The notes: generated by a model not told the origin, from the letters alone. A DNA stretch of 39,496 nucleotides from OLB6 sp964525565 (GCA_964525565.1 CAZGHI010000021.1:1-39496); one strand, 5' to 3'. Numbered from the stretch's first letter, positions 17,909 to 27,448 are shown. A program made the numbers and translations.

Positions 17909-18622
17909 ATGGGCAGAGCATTTGAGTTTCGAAGAGCACGCAAGGAGAAACGCTGGGCCAACATGGCCAGAACGTTTACCAAGTACGGTAAAGAAATTTC
18001 TGTTGCAGTAAAGCAAGGTGGTCCGGACCCGGAAACAAATCCTCGCCTACGCGTTATCATTCAGAACGCAAAAGCGGCAAACATGCCGAAAGACAACATT
18101 GAGAATGCTATCAAGAAAGCTTCGGCTAAAGATGCTGCCGACCTTACCGAGGTGAACTTCGAAGGATACGGTCCGCACGGTGTTGCCATTTGGGTTGAAA
18201 CCACTACAGACAACAACACGCGCACGGTAGCCAATATCCGATCGTACTTTAACCGCGGTGGAGGTCAGTTGGGAACAACAGGATCACTTGAGTTTATCTT
18301 TAGTCGTAAGGGTGTGTTCACCATACCGTCCGTGGGTGTGCAACGAGAGGAACTAGAGTTGTTGCTTATAGAGAATGGCGCGGAAGACATCGTGGATCAG
18401 GACGACGAACTTATTGTGTACACATCGTTCGAGGATTTTATCGGCATGCAGCGGGCACTGGAAGAAAGCAATATCGTAGTATCGAACGCTGAACTTCGCA
18501 GGATACCCAACTCTACGGTTAGCCTCTCTGATGAACAAGCAGAAGACATCATCAAGCTCATCGAAAAAATCGAAGAAGACGAAGACGTGCAGAATGTTTT
18601 TCACAACATGAGCGAAGAATAA
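17909..18622 (+). CDS. yebC: YebC/PmpR (TACO1) family regulator
   Basis: 237 aa. MGRAFEFRRARKEKRWANMARTFTKYGKEI is a slightly divergent form of the normal GHSKW-type N-terminus. PRLRVIIQNAKAANMPKDNIENAIKKA, YEGYGPHGVAI-like FEGYGPHGVAIWVE, TDNNTRTVANIRSYFNRGGGQLGTTGSLEFIFSRKGVF and the C-terminal EEDEDVQNVFHNM are all diagnostic blocks. Members act as transcription regulators or, as shown for TACO1 and some YebC proteins, relieve ribosome stalling on difficult motifs such as polyproline. The stop TAA overlaps the purF ATG by one base (TAATG), so translation is coupled. Confidence 0.93.
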   Translation: MGRAFEFRRARKEKRWANMARTFTKYGKEISVAVKQGGPDPETNPRLRVIIQNAKAANMPKDNIENAIKKASAKDAADLTEVNFEGYGPHGVAIWVETTTDNNTRTVANIRSYFNRGGGQLGTTGSLEFIFSRKGVFTIPSVGVQREELELLLIENGAEDIVDQDDELIVYTSFEDFIGMQRALEESNIVVSNAELRRIPNSTVSLSDEQAEDIIKLIEKIEEDEDVQNVFHNMSEE

Positions 18623-20098
18623 TGTGTGCAATTGTTGGCGTATTCAATCATCCCAAAGCCTCGGTTCTAACATATTACGCATTACATGCACTTCAGCATC
18701 GCGGTCAGGAGGCAAGTGGCATTGTAACGGTGTACACGGACAACAATCGTAACAAGAAACGCTTTGGAGTACACAAAGGTGAAGGGCTGGTTTTAGACGT
18801 ATTCGAAGATCACAGTCTCTTTGAAAACACACTCCTGGGTACTTCGGCAATAGGCCACAATCGGTATTCAACAACAGGATCGAATTCACTGGCAAACATT
18901 CAACCGTTTCATTTCTCGTACACGGGCGGGTTGTTCAGCTTAGCACATAACGGAAATCTTACCAATACGCGAGAACTACGAAACAGCCTAAAAGCCGACG
19001 GCGCAATATTTCAAACCACCACCGACACCGAAGTGTTCATGCACCTGATTGCGAGGTCCAGACAATCCACTCAGGTAGAGCAGGTGCGCGAGGCCGTGCA
19101 ATCTGCTCAAGGCGCCTACTCTCTTGTTATGATGGGTGAGAATGCCATGTATGCGTCGCGAGACCCACACGGCTTTCGGCCACTCTGCATTGGGAAACTG
19201 GAGCATGAACAAGGAACGGCCTATATCATTGCGAGTGAGTCGTGTGCGCTCGACATTCTTAGTGCCACCTACCTACGTGATGTGGAACACANNNNNNNNN
19301 NNNNNACACAACGAAATCCTTGTGCTCGATGCCAAAACCATCGAAACGGGTGAGTTTACATCGCATTACATCAACCACTCCATGCAGGAAGGTAGGCATT
19401 GTGTGTTTGAATATGTGTACTTCAGCAGACCCGACTCAATGATTTTTGGGCATGCAGTTGATAAGGTTAGGCGTAAACTTGGAAAGAACCTCGCCGAAGA
19501 GAGTCCGGTAGAAGGAACAGAGTCCGACAAAGTTGTGGTAATATCAGTACCCGACTCGGGCAATACAGCCACACTGGGATACGCCCGCGTAAATGAGAAG
19601 AAATTCCCAACACGCTACGAGATTGGCCTTATCCGTTCGCACTATGTTGGTCGCACATTTATTGCACCGGGGCAAAACTCGCGAGAGTTCAAAGTAAAAA
19701 CGAAGTTCAATGTTGTGCGCGGTGTGTTGGAAGGAATGCGGGTTGTGGTGGTGGACGATAGTATTGTGCGTGGCACCACTTCGCGGTCGCTGGTGAATCT
19801 CATCCGTGAAGCACATCCACGTGAGGTTCACTTACGCATTACGTCGCCCCCTGTACGGTATCCCTGCATGTATGGCATGGACTTCCCAAGTCGTGAAGAA
19901 CTTGTGGCCAACCACTACAGCAACGAAGAAGACATTGCCCGCGCTCTAGGGGTAGATTCCCTCCGATACCTTAGCGTTCAGGGGCTTATGGACGCCGTTC
20001 CACATGGACCGGGAACGGGCTACTGCAATGCCTGTTTCACTGGTGAATACCCTGTTCCGGTGGATACTGAAGCGTCAAAAACACTGATTGAAGACTAA
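18622..20098 (+). CDS. purF: amidophosphoribosyltransferase (interrupted by N gap)
   Basis: About 492 aa; first step of purine synthesis, converting PRPP and glutamine to phosphoribosylamine. The start MCAIVGVF puts the Ntn nucleophile at Cys2 with no propeptide. The glutaminase half has LQHRGQEASG, IGHNRYSTTGS, LAHNGNLTN and ASRDPHGFRPLCIG. The PRT half has FEYVYFSRPDS, GYARVNEKKFPTRYEIGLIRSHYVGRTFI and the PRPP loop VVVVDDSIVRGTTS. Cys in RHCVFEY, YPCMYG and GTGYCNACF match the 4Fe-4S ligands of the Bacillus subtilis-type enzyme. The 14-base N run (19292-19305) leaves the two sides in different frames; 13 or 16 bases would restore the frame after DVEH. Coupled to yebC. Confidence 0.95.
19292..19305. 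other. assembly gap (14 N) in purF
   Basis: The missing length must be 1 modulo 3 to link ...RDVEH to HNEILVLD. Fourteen is inconsistent, so the gap size is wrong, not the gene. Confidence 0.95.
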
Positions 20099-20102
20099 TC
20101 GT

Positions 20103-20741
20103 ATGGCGCTTGGTTCAAGCAAAAGGTGGAAGTTCGTATTTGCATTTTTTGCCGGCATCGGAGTGTTGGCGGTAGTGTTGTCTGTTCTGTACCGAGAACT
20201 TCCCAAACCAACGGAAGTGTTAGACCGAAAGCGCCGGGCACAGGCAACCAGCGTCCGTTATGCCGTGGTCTTTAGCCCGATTGATTCCTTGCAACGAAAG
20301 CGTATCATAGAAGCTATCGTTGCTGACATCGGTGCCGATACGTTAACAACAGACTTTGTGATTGGAAGTACAGTGTCTGACCCGTGGTGTGCAAGTCTGC
20401 ATGAATATCGCCATCAGTTGAATAGGGCCATGCGGGAAACGGGGCTGCTGCCAATTGGCAAGCAAACACTGGTTATGAGCATGATTGCCGGATTCCTTGC
20501 CAAGAGCGATTTGCCTGCTCATCTATATCTGATCGGCAATCTGAATCCGGATGACACAAGTGCTCGAAGTATGGCAGGCATAGTGCATCGAACGGAGCAA
20601 ACGGTGGATGCCATTCGATGGAGGCATGGTGCGCGTGCTCCGGTAAACATTGTAAGCTTCATGGATACTTCGGCAAGCACAATCAATGCTCAATACATCA
20701 ATATTTTCCGCACACGAGTTCCGCAGTTCGAGCAGCGATAA
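20103..20741 (+). CDS. unrecognised membrane-anchored protein
   Basis: 212 aa from the ATG at 20103; a TTG at 20088 inside purF is less likely. One N-terminal transmembrane segment (about residues 9-30, FVFAFFAGIGVLAVVLSVLY) is followed by a soluble domain, presumably periplasmic. Visible blocks are SVRYAVVFSPIDSLQRKRI, WCASLHEYRHQLNRAM, KQTLVMSMIAGFLAKSD, LPAHLYLIGNL and APVNIVSFMDTSASTINAQYINIFRTR. The order of strands and the phrases LYLIGN and NIVSFMDTSA loosely recall a Rossmann/vWA-like fold, but no motif is diagnostic. The gene lies 4 bp after purF on the same strand. It converges on the vWA-OmpA gene with 12 bp between. Function unknown. Confidence 0.7.
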   Translation: MALGSSKRWKFVFAFFAGIGVLAVVLSVLYRELPKPTEVLDRKRRAQATSVRYAVVFSPIDSLQRKRIIEAIVADIGADTLTTDFVIGSTVSDPWCASLHEYRHQLNRAMRETGLLPIGKQTLVMSMIAGFLAKSDLPAHLYLIGNLNPDDTSARSMAGIVHRTEQTVDAIRWRHGARAPVNIVSFMDTSASTINAQYINIFRTRVPQFEQR

Positions 20742-20753
20742 GCAGATGTAGTG

Positions 20754-22115
20754 TTATTTGGCTGTGATTACAATTTCCGTTCGCCTGTTAAGAGACCGGC
20801 CGAACTCTGTGGAATTGGTTGCTATCGGCTTCGAGGATCCATGGCCGGCAGTTTGAATCCGGCGAGGGTCCACACCACGTTGCACGAGATAAGACTTAAC
20901 GCTTTCGGCTCTTTTTTCTGATAGCGCTTTATTTAGCGATGCTGACCCCACATTGTCGGTATGCCCTTCTACCAATATTCGCATTGACTGGCGTTTATTC
21001 ATAAAGTCGGCCAACACTTCCAGTTCTTCAACAGTACGGTTCAGCTCCGCACTGTTTGTGGCAAACAGCAGATGTTCGATAATAAATTTTCTTCCGATTT
21101 CTACAATCGGAACAAGCTGTTTAACCAATTGATTCTTCTGCTCATCCAGAATTGAAACGCTAATGGAATCTCGGTTAACCTTGGCATCGCTGCGATACGA
21201 TATCGCGTAGAGGTTGGTGAGTTGTGTGCTGTACTGGTCGAGGATACGTGAGAATGGCTGACGTATGTCGTACACAGCGCCACGCGTTTCATCGGCCATC
21301 TTTTTATATCCGGACAAATCCGGAAACGTGATACAGAATATGCGTACCTGATTCTTCTGGAGATGTTCGATGGCCACATCGGTTGTCCAGTAGGTTCTTC
21401 CATTGCCTTTTTCGCCGAATTGGTGGTAGGGAGCATCACTAACCATTACCAGTACACGATTAGCCGCTGGATTCCATTTCATGCCCAGACCTTCCCGGAT
21501 GGCTTCGAGTGCGTTCTCTTTCTCGTCAAACCCGCCACTTGCAAACACCTTATTCAGCCAGCCGAGAAATTCTTTTACATCGGTAGTTGGCTGATACACT
21601 TGTTCTACAATGTCAGAGAAAAGAATAAGTCCCAAACGATATTCTATTCCGCGGTTTCGAAGTGCAGCTACAAAGTTTTCGATGTTGTTTTTTACGCCGT
21701 TGATGTACGCTTGCATGGTGCCTGTTACATCAACAAGGAATACAAAATCAACTGGGATACGTTCGTTGATGTTCACTTTCTCAATTGAGATAACGGGTTT
21801 CTCTTGCCCGTCTTCCATTACCGTAAGACTTCGCGGGTCTATGTTCTCCATCACGCGGTTACTATCGTCGTAAACTTCAACGATCAGTTTAACAACAGGA
21901 AACCGCGAAATGTCAACATTTCTAATGGTTAGTTGCAAACCTGCCAGTTCTGAGAGAATGCGTGCTTTTTCAGCCTGTTTAATGGCCTTGGATAGCGAGT
22001 CTGTACCCGACGCATACAATGCCATAGCCTGTTGTGAGAGAGCAACACTCCACAAACAAGAAAGGGCGCACCCAATGGCCGCCCTTAATAGCCGATGTCC
22101 TGGATGATGGAACAT
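20754..22115 (-). CDS. vWA domain protein with C-terminal OmpA domain
   Basis: 453 aa from the ATG at 22115 (a TTG three bases earlier is also possible). A signal peptide ends near LSQQ. At about 70-112 there is a small beta domain (KLIVEVYDD...LTVMEDGQEKP). A von Willebrand A domain runs about 120-310 with a MIDAS-like DVTGT (129-133), close to DxSxS but with Thr, and FLVD before it. The C-terminal ~115 residues are an OmpA-like peptidoglycan-binding domain: LLFATNSAELN, ILVEGHTDNVGS, LSEKRAESVKSYL, GHGSSKPIATN and GRSLNRRTEIVI. It should sit in the periplasm on the cell wall, probably tethering the outer-membrane barrels encoded just upstream. It is the last gene of a five-gene operon (gap of 21 bp). 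Confidence 0.9.
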   Translation of the reverse strand: MFHHPGHRLLRAAIGCALSCLWSVALSQQAMALYASGTDSLSKAIKQAEKARILSELAGLQLTIRNVDISRFPVVKLIVEVYDDSNRVMENIDPRSLTVMEDGQEKPVISIEKVNINERIPVDFVFLVDVTGTMQAYINGVKNNIENFVAALRNRGIEYRLGLILFSDIVEQVYQPTTDVKEFLGWLNKVFASGGFDEKENALEAIREGLGMKWNPAANRVLVMVSDAPYHQFGEKGNGRTYWTTDVAIEHLQKNQVRIFCITFPDLSGYKKMADETRGAVYDIRQPFSRILDQYSTQLTNLYAISYRSDAKVNRDSISVSILDEQKNQLVKQLVPIVEIGRKFIIEHLLFATNSAELNRTVEELEVLADFMNKRQSMRILVEGHTDNVGSASLNKALSEKRAESVKSYLVQRGVDPRRIQTAGHGSSKPIATNSTEFGRSLNRRTEIVITAK

Positions 22116-22136
22116 CAATATTTCAGTTGCAATCTC

Positions 22137-23525
22137 TCAGAAGTTTAATCTCAGCACAGGTGAAACCATGAAAAAGTGTTCGCGTTCCCATGGCATAGCA
22201 TCTCGCAGCGGTGTACTGTACTTTCCTTCCACATAAAGCCAGTCACCAAGAAGAGGTAGATAGGCACGTCCAAGCAGAATCTGATTGGAGAACTGAGCGC
22301 TAATGCCAAAGGGAAACGACCCCTGGTTGCGGTACTCAGCCTTCACGTACAGCCAATCCAACGCTTCGTCCGGGTGGAACAGGGTAAGCCCGTTCACGCC
22401 TTGGTAGGCAAGGAAACTACGGCCCGCTGCTACATCGTTAAACAGCGCAGCTTCGCGTACCTCGTAGTACCCAACACCTACATCAAAGCGGAAGAAGTTT
22501 TCCGGACCCTTAGCTCCCAACCAAATATTATAGAACAGTGTTGCCTGTCCTGTTGCACGTAAGATGTATGCGGTTCCACTAGGATCAACAGGATAGCGTG
22601 GCGCCGTTACTCTTCGATTCCCCAAGTCAAAGACAAAGTAGGTGCTGGGATCTATCGTTGTCTGATCGGAAATGCCCTGAAGTGGGATTTCCATGTTCAG
22701 CCCAATGCCAAATTGGGGGTGCTGAGGGAGATGAAAGTCTAAGCCCCCTACCAGTTTTCCTCCATATCCTGCATTCAGGTTCCGTCCCGGTACAAACTCA
22801 AGCAAACGGTCTTGCCCATCTAAACTCCCAGTGAGACGGTATCCAAATCCAAGACGAGCATTAAGAAGGTATGGAATTGCCGTGCGTGTGTTATAATCAG
22901 TGTTTGTGTAGAGGGGGCGTTGAAGTTGTATGCGCGCCTCCCCTGACGACCAATAGTGATAACCAACCTGATCTGTACCCATCGAGGCTTTCAGCCAGAA
23001 ACCGCTTTTGCCGATTTTTAATACCTGATCGAAGGCTGACAGAGTAAATGCGTGTGTAACATTCGTTGGCTCCATGAAATTGATAATTTCATCAGCCTGG
23101 GCTGCGGTTGGTGGCACTGCCGGCGGGATATCCTGGTAACAATACGGACGCTTAGAATCAGAAAGTTTGAAGGCCAGCTTCCGCATGTTCTGGGCAATTT
23201 CAGCGGCAACCATTTTCTCGGCACCACATTCAATCAGAATAAGGTCGTATTCGGGTTCCGGCAAATCCACGCGCACAGGTGCGGACGTAACAACAATGTT
23301 GTTTTCGTCCAGGCTACCCTTGTCGTAACCCATAAGCGCAAAGATTTGTTTGATTTGAACCTTTAGGTCTGGTTCACAAACGCGCCAGCGCGGAAAGTAC
23401 TGCAGTATTTCCGGATCAATTGTTTTCAGGGCCTTAACAATGGCCTCGGTGTTCTGCGCCTGTACCGTATTGGCTACACCCACCAGTACAACTGCGGCAA
23501 GCAAAACAAGTAAGAGTCTGTTCAT
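22137..23525 (-). CDS. predicted outer-membrane beta-barrel of unknown family (B)
   Basis: 462 aa. Signal peptide MNRLLLVLLAAVVLVGVANTVQAQ. The mature N-terminal region (about 25-160) is soluble and carries three Cys (VCEPDL, ECGAEKM, YCYQDI); the rest alternates hydrophobic/polar strands, such as NARLGFGYRLTG, FGIGLNMEIPL, RFDVGVGYYEV and FPFGISAQFSNQI. The protein ends in Phe after SPVLRLNF, a typical outer-membrane targeting end. The end shares RDxxPWE and a terminal NF with the neighbouring barrel. I recognise no named family. It is the fourth gene of the operon, 31 bp after the preceding barrel gene and 21 bp before the vWA-OmpA gene. Not similar to PorP/SprF as far as I can judge by eye. 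Confidence 0.7.
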   Translation of the reverse strand: MNRLLLVLLAAVVLVGVANTVQAQNTEAIVKALKTIDPEILQYFPRWRVCEPDLKVQIKQIFALMGYDKGSLDENNIVVTSAPVRVDLPEPEYDLILIECGAEKMVAAEIAQNMRKLAFKLSDSKRPYCYQDIPPAVPPTAAQADEIINFMEPTNVTHAFTLSAFDQVLKIGKSGFWLKASMGTDQVGYHYWSSGEARIQLQRPLYTNTDYNTRTAIPYLLNARLGFGYRLTGSLDGQDRLLEFVPGRNLNAGYGGKLVGGLDFHLPQHPQFGIGLNMEIPLQGISDQTTIDPSTYFVFDLGNRRVTAPRYPVDPSGTAYILRATGQATLFYNIWLGAKGPENFFRFDVGVGYYEVREAALFNDVAAGRSFLAYQGVNGLTLFHPDEALDWLYVKAEYRNQGSFPFGISAQFSNQILLGRAYLPLLGDWLYVEGKYSTPLRDAMPWEREHFFMVSPVLRLNF

Positions 23526-23556
23526 TGAGTAAACCTAGGTTCGGTAAGGGGCTTGG

Positions 23557-25230
23557 CTAGAAGTTAAAGATGAATCGAAGTGCAGGCATCACAACGGCTG
23601 ATGTTTCCCATGGTCGCGGATCTCGGAAAACGGGTGCGAAGACACGTGCATCGAGACGAAGTGCAAAGTTGGTGACTACAGGTATTTGCAACCAGGCCGT
23701 GCCAAGCACTGTTTCATCGAAGTAGTTCAACGAGAAACCGGCAGGCGTTGACCAACTTGTTGTCATGAACTCAATTCTACCTGACACGCCGCCTACCGTT
23801 GTGTTCTTTACATTCTTGAATTCTGAGCTGTCGGTAGAACCGTAGAACTCAGCCCATGATTCCATACCATAAATGGTGCCACCGAGACGCATACGGAACA
23901 AGAAGTCTTTATCAATAGACACGGCAAACGAGTATTGCAATGTTGCGTGATACCGCACCATGAAATCCTGGTACTGGTTGGCATCGGCGTTAAACACCAT
24001 GTGGTTGCTTTTAACGGCATCGTCGAACACATAGCTCATTGCCAGGTTAAACACGCCGCTTTCATCAATCACTTTGATAGGGAAGTCGAACGATCCGTTT
24101 ATACCCAGGCCGGCATGTGTCATTGTTCGTGTGTTACCGAACGACGTTGAAAGATTACTCCAGCCGCCCGTAGGTAAAATGAGACCTAACTTTGAAGAAC
24201 CCCAGATTGCATTCATGGCAAGGCGTTCCGACCACAATGACGGGTAGTTAATATCTTCCAAGCCATACTTTAACTCAACACCATACTTTGGTAGGTTGGA
24301 ATTCGTGGCTTGTGTACTGTCGTACTCCATGGTACCGTAGTTATTAACCATTTGCCTTTCGTACCGGCGGTACGAAACACCATCGGCAAGGCTGACGATT
24401 ACCTCGTTATTGTTTTCGTAATCCTGCGGCCACCCTTCGGTGATGCGCATGTACAGTTGGGTATTGTCTTCCGGAATACTTATGGTATTGCCATATTTCT
24501 TATCAACGAACCGAATTCCTTCTTCACCAATACCCTGAGCTTCCGGAGTTACGTTTTCGTAGTTACTTTGAATAAGCTGATTATTCAAGTATTCCAGCAG
24601 GTTCGATGCTGCCGTACCACCAAGAACATCGCGTCCTTTTAAAGCTTGCCCATCCATCAGAAACTGCTTTTCCAGGTCAACGTTATTGAGCTGTGCGGGC
24701 ATGAAAACGTCAGTTGGTGGATCCAGATCGTCCTTCAACGCATAGTAGCTTTCGGAATTACGTTGTGTGAGCAGAGCAATAATCTCGAATGGCTCATCTT
24801 GATTCCGGCGAGTAGTTACAACATAAGCCTTCTTAAACTGAGCACGCTCCCAAGCAACCTTCTGAGTGTAATAGCGTTCGTACGCTTTACACCCGGGTTT
24901 CTTGAGCGTATTCTGGATTTCTTTTTCATCCATGCCTTCACCACCGGTAAGCACGATGCTCTCAACATCGTCGCGGGATTTACAATCCTTGGCTTCGTCT
25001 GTGATTTCGGGTTCACGTGGACCGAGGAGGATGTTCAATCGGCGAATGGATTCTATCTCATCGCCGTCGGGCACCTTATACACTGAAACCATGCCATAGC
25101 GCCAATTCTTAAAGCGCATCAGCAGGTTCTTCACCTGGGCATTTTGTTGTGCAGTTGCCGGCACATGTGCCAGTGCGATTATCGCAAGGCACAGGGTCGA
25201 AATTATTGTACGCATCATCTGGCGTTGCAT
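23557..25230 (-). CDS. predicted outer-membrane beta-barrel of unknown family (A)
   Basis: 557 aa from the ATG at 25230; internal ATGs five or six codons later are alternatives. Signal peptide through HVPATAQQ. A long soluble N-terminal region (about 30-320) contains FKNWRYGMVSVYKVPDGDEIESIRRLNILLGPREPE and a pair of Cys near 82 and 113. From about 325 to the end there are barrel-like strands (LAMNAIWGSSKLGLI, FNLAMSYVFDD, YSFAVSIDKDFLFRMRLGGTIYG, VSGRIEFMT, FALRLDARVFAP) ending RFIFNF. The RDPRPWE end matches RDAMPWE in the next gene, so the two barrels are probably related. The gene starts 13 bp after the GldM-like stop. No named family recognised; a trans-envelope role with the GldM-like protein is inferred from position. 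Confidence 0.7.
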   Translation of the reverse strand: MQRQMMRTIISTLCLAIIALAHVPATAQQNAQVKNLLMRFKNWRYGMVSVYKVPDGDEIESIRRLNILLGPREPEITDEAKDCKSRDDVESIVLTGGEGMDEKEIQNTLKKPGCKAYERYYTQKVAWERAQFKKAYVVTTRRNQDEPFEIIALLTQRNSESYYALKDDLDPPTDVFMPAQLNNVDLEKQFLMDGQALKGRDVLGGTAASNLLEYLNNQLIQSNYENVTPEAQGIGEEGIRFVDKKYGNTISIPEDNTQLYMRITEGWPQDYENNNEVIVSLADGVSYRRYERQMVNNYGTMEYDSTQATNSNLPKYGVELKYGLEDINYPSLWSERLAMNAIWGSSKLGLILPTGGWSNLSTSFGNTRTMTHAGLGINGSFDFPIKVIDESGVFNLAMSYVFDDAVKSNHMVFNADANQYQDFMVRYHATLQYSFAVSIDKDFLFRMRLGGTIYGMESWAEFYGSTDSSEFKNVKNTTVGGVSGRIEFMTTSWSTPAGFSLNYFDETVLGTAWLQIPVVTNFALRLDARVFAPVFRDPRPWETSAVVMPALRFIFNF

Positions 25231-25243
25231 TCGTTGTTAGTCG

Positions 25244-27400
25244 TCAGTTGCTTACAGATACTGTTTTGGTAATCATTCGTGGGCGAGACTCAACACCATC
25301 GGCGCTTGCTGTTGCAGAGATAGTGATCTGAACGTTGCCCTTTACTTGCCCCTTTGTAAGCGGGAGTTTGCCTTGTAGTTTCAGTGTGATTTCGTAGTCG
25401 TTACCGGACACCTTTCGCGGTTTCCCGACGGCAACAACTTTATATGTTTGGCCGGTGCGCATATCGCGAACCGACGAGTTCCCGATGTTAGCGGTAACCG
25501 AACCAACTCCCGCACGCTCGTTGCCATCTGCACTGATGGAGGGTGGTTTCACCTGGATGCCCTTAACAATAAACTCGCCGCTTTGATTATCGGTGATTGG
25601 GTCGGCATTCATGTCGGTAGTAACGATTGTTGGTTTTTTCAATCCTACATCACCGGAACCACTCCAAATGGGCACAACTTCTCCAGAGCGAGGATCTTTC
25701 CATGCCACATTTAGGTTTACCTTACTTGCTCCAGCCGGCACTGTAATATTATCGGAACTTTGAACATTAAGCTTTCTCACTGGTGCAATTTGCGACCCTG
25801 TGCCCATGTCGAACTGCATGATAAACTCGTTGGGCTTAATCGTGCTACCGGAGGACGGAGCCACCACCAGTTCAAGAGCGTCGCCCCACGACATTTCGAG
25901 GGCACTTTTTACTTCGTCTTCGTTGGTGATGGTTGATGGATATACGTACACCGAACAGATAGCCGGCTCCGACTTCTTGCTTTGATTTGTTTGAACAAGT
26001 TGGAATACGTATGGCTCGTCGCGTGGTGCCAGTGATCCCGATATTGGAATTTCCAGGTTTTTAGCTACCCACCGATTGGCACCTGTGCCAGAGGAACTGG
26101 CCGTTGCACTGCTGGCGGTGATGGTTGCCCCACCCGGTTGCGAAGCAAATTCGGTTTTACCATCCGCCGGTGTTACTTCCATAGGAAGAACAAGCTTGCT
26201 CAGCTTATCAAACACGCGTACAACGGTCTCCAGGTTGGCAATCTTGGGGTCAGTTATCTGCGGTGTTGGCTTAAGCACACGGATGTTAAACTCCATCATT
26301 CCCTGGTTGCGGTCGAAGGCATTTTCAGCTTTAATACCAGGAGTTGTAAGCTTAACAATTGCTCCGAAAAGCTGAATTCTAGCCTTTGTTGGGAGGTCGT
26401 CAGTTTCGTCCTTGAGTTTTGCTATCTCAGCATCGAACTTTTCGATATCTGTCTTTACCAAGTCAGCGCTTGGAAGGCCTTCGGTATTTCTGAGCAATTC
26501 TTCACGAACTTTCAGCAGGTCTTTCACCTTAAGCTGAACCGTTCCGATGTTTACTTTTTCTTCGGGGTCTATATCCATGTTCTCGGCCCCTTCCTTAATT
26601 GAAACACCGAGAATTTGGTTAGTACGTGAAGAGAAACGCAATTTGTACCACCCGGCATCGCGCGGCTCGAAGTTTACCACAAACGAGCGCTTCTTTCGTG
26701 AACCATCAGGACCAAGCTTTTTCGTCTCTTCCTGTGAATAGTATAGTTCTGGTTCCTGAATCCGACCAGGTTTAAATGACGTTGTTTGTGGTATAGTGTA
26801 TTCGGCTGCTAGCAGAATGTCTTGCATCTGCTGAACAAAAGCGGCCGGATTGGTTTTGTTTTGTTCCCACGCTTGCTCGACCTTCTTTTCCATGTCTTTT
26901 ACTTTCAGCTCGAGCATAGCTGTTGCCTTCTCTTGCCATGAGCTGGTTTCTTGCGGCACGGATTCGCTGTTCTGATCGTTATTGTACAGGATTTCGTATT
27001 TCAAATCGGAGACGTTGGAAAGTTTCAGGAACCGTCGCATTCTTTCCAGGTAGTCTTCAGGATCTTCGGAGTCCTGCATTTTCAGGTTTGCCACAACATC
27101 GGTAATGCCCACTTCTACAAGGTACTTGCGTTCTGGCTTAATGTCGGCACCAATTGCTTCTTTTACGTTAACGCCAGGCGGTGGAATGGTTATCTGATCT
27201 TGCGGACGCGTGTTGATGCCCTCGGAGCCAGCACCTACCTGCAATTGTGAGAGAATGCTCTCTACAATGCGCATAGATTCTTTCTGCTTTGCAATCAGGT
27301 GCTCCTCGGCCTCGTCGCGCTCCACAATAATGATGAGGAGTTCGAGAATTACGGCCAAATAGAGCACGAAGTAAACTTTACCTGCTCCACCCTTCGACAT
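25244..27400 (-). CDS. GldM/PorM-like inner-membrane anchored periplasmic protein
   Basis: 718 aa. A short cytoplasmic start (MSKGGAGK) leads into one transmembrane helix at about 9-26, containing a buried Glu20, then a charged coiled region (EAEEHLIAKQKESMRIVESILSQL). Repeated beta-rich segments follow, with a Lys/Glu-rich helical stretch at about 285-350, and the C-terminus is built of Ig-like strands. This is the layout of GldM/PorM, the energy-transducing arm of the T9SS motor, but it is longer than the usual ~500 aa and sequence similarity is weak to the eye. A strong Shine-Dalgarno AGGAGG (27406-27411) lies five bases before the ATG. Downstream are two barrels and an OmpA protein. No GldL, GldK or GldN is adjacent. 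Annotate as GldM-like, not as GldM. Confidence 0.5.
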   Translation of the reverse strand: MSKGGAGKVYFVLYLAVILELLIIIVERDEAEEHLIAKQKESMRIVESILSQLQVGAGSEGINTRPQDQITIPPPGVNVKEAIGADIKPERKYLVEVGITDVVANLKMQDSEDPEDYLERMRRFLKLSNVSDLKYEILYNNDQNSESVPQETSSWQEKATAMLELKVKDMEKKVEQAWEQNKTNPAAFVQQMQDILLAAEYTIPQTTSFKPGRIQEPELYYSQEETKKLGPDGSRKKRSFVVNFEPRDAGWYKLRFSSRTNQILGVSIKEGAENMDIDPEEKVNIGTVQLKVKDLLKVREELLRNTEGLPSADLVKTDIEKFDAEIAKLKDETDDLPTKARIQLFGAIVKLTTPGIKAENAFDRNQGMMEFNIRVLKPTPQITDPKIANLETVVRVFDKLSKLVLPMEVTPADGKTEFASQPGGATITASSATASSSGTGANRWVAKNLEIPISGSLAPRDEPYVFQLVQTNQSKKSEPAICSVYVYPSTITNEDEVKSALEMSWGDALELVVAPSSGSTIKPNEFIMQFDMGTGSQIAPVRKLNVQSSDNITVPAGASKVNLNVAWKDPRSGEVVPIWSGSGDVGLKKPTIVTTDMNADPITDNQSGEFIVKGIQVKPPSISADGNERAGVGSVTANIGNSSVRDMRTGQTYKVVAVGKPRKVSGNDYEITLKLQGKLPLTKGQVKGNVQITISATASADGVESRPRMITKTVSVSN

Positions 27401-27448
27401 TGTTACCTCCTGGCTGGTACGGGGCTATCGTTGATCGTGTACGTTATC

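Noticed and set aside
25244..27400. Calling the 718 aa protein true gldM
   Set aside because: Length and sequence differ from GldM and no gldK, gldL or gldN neighbours are present, so only a GldM-like label is supported.
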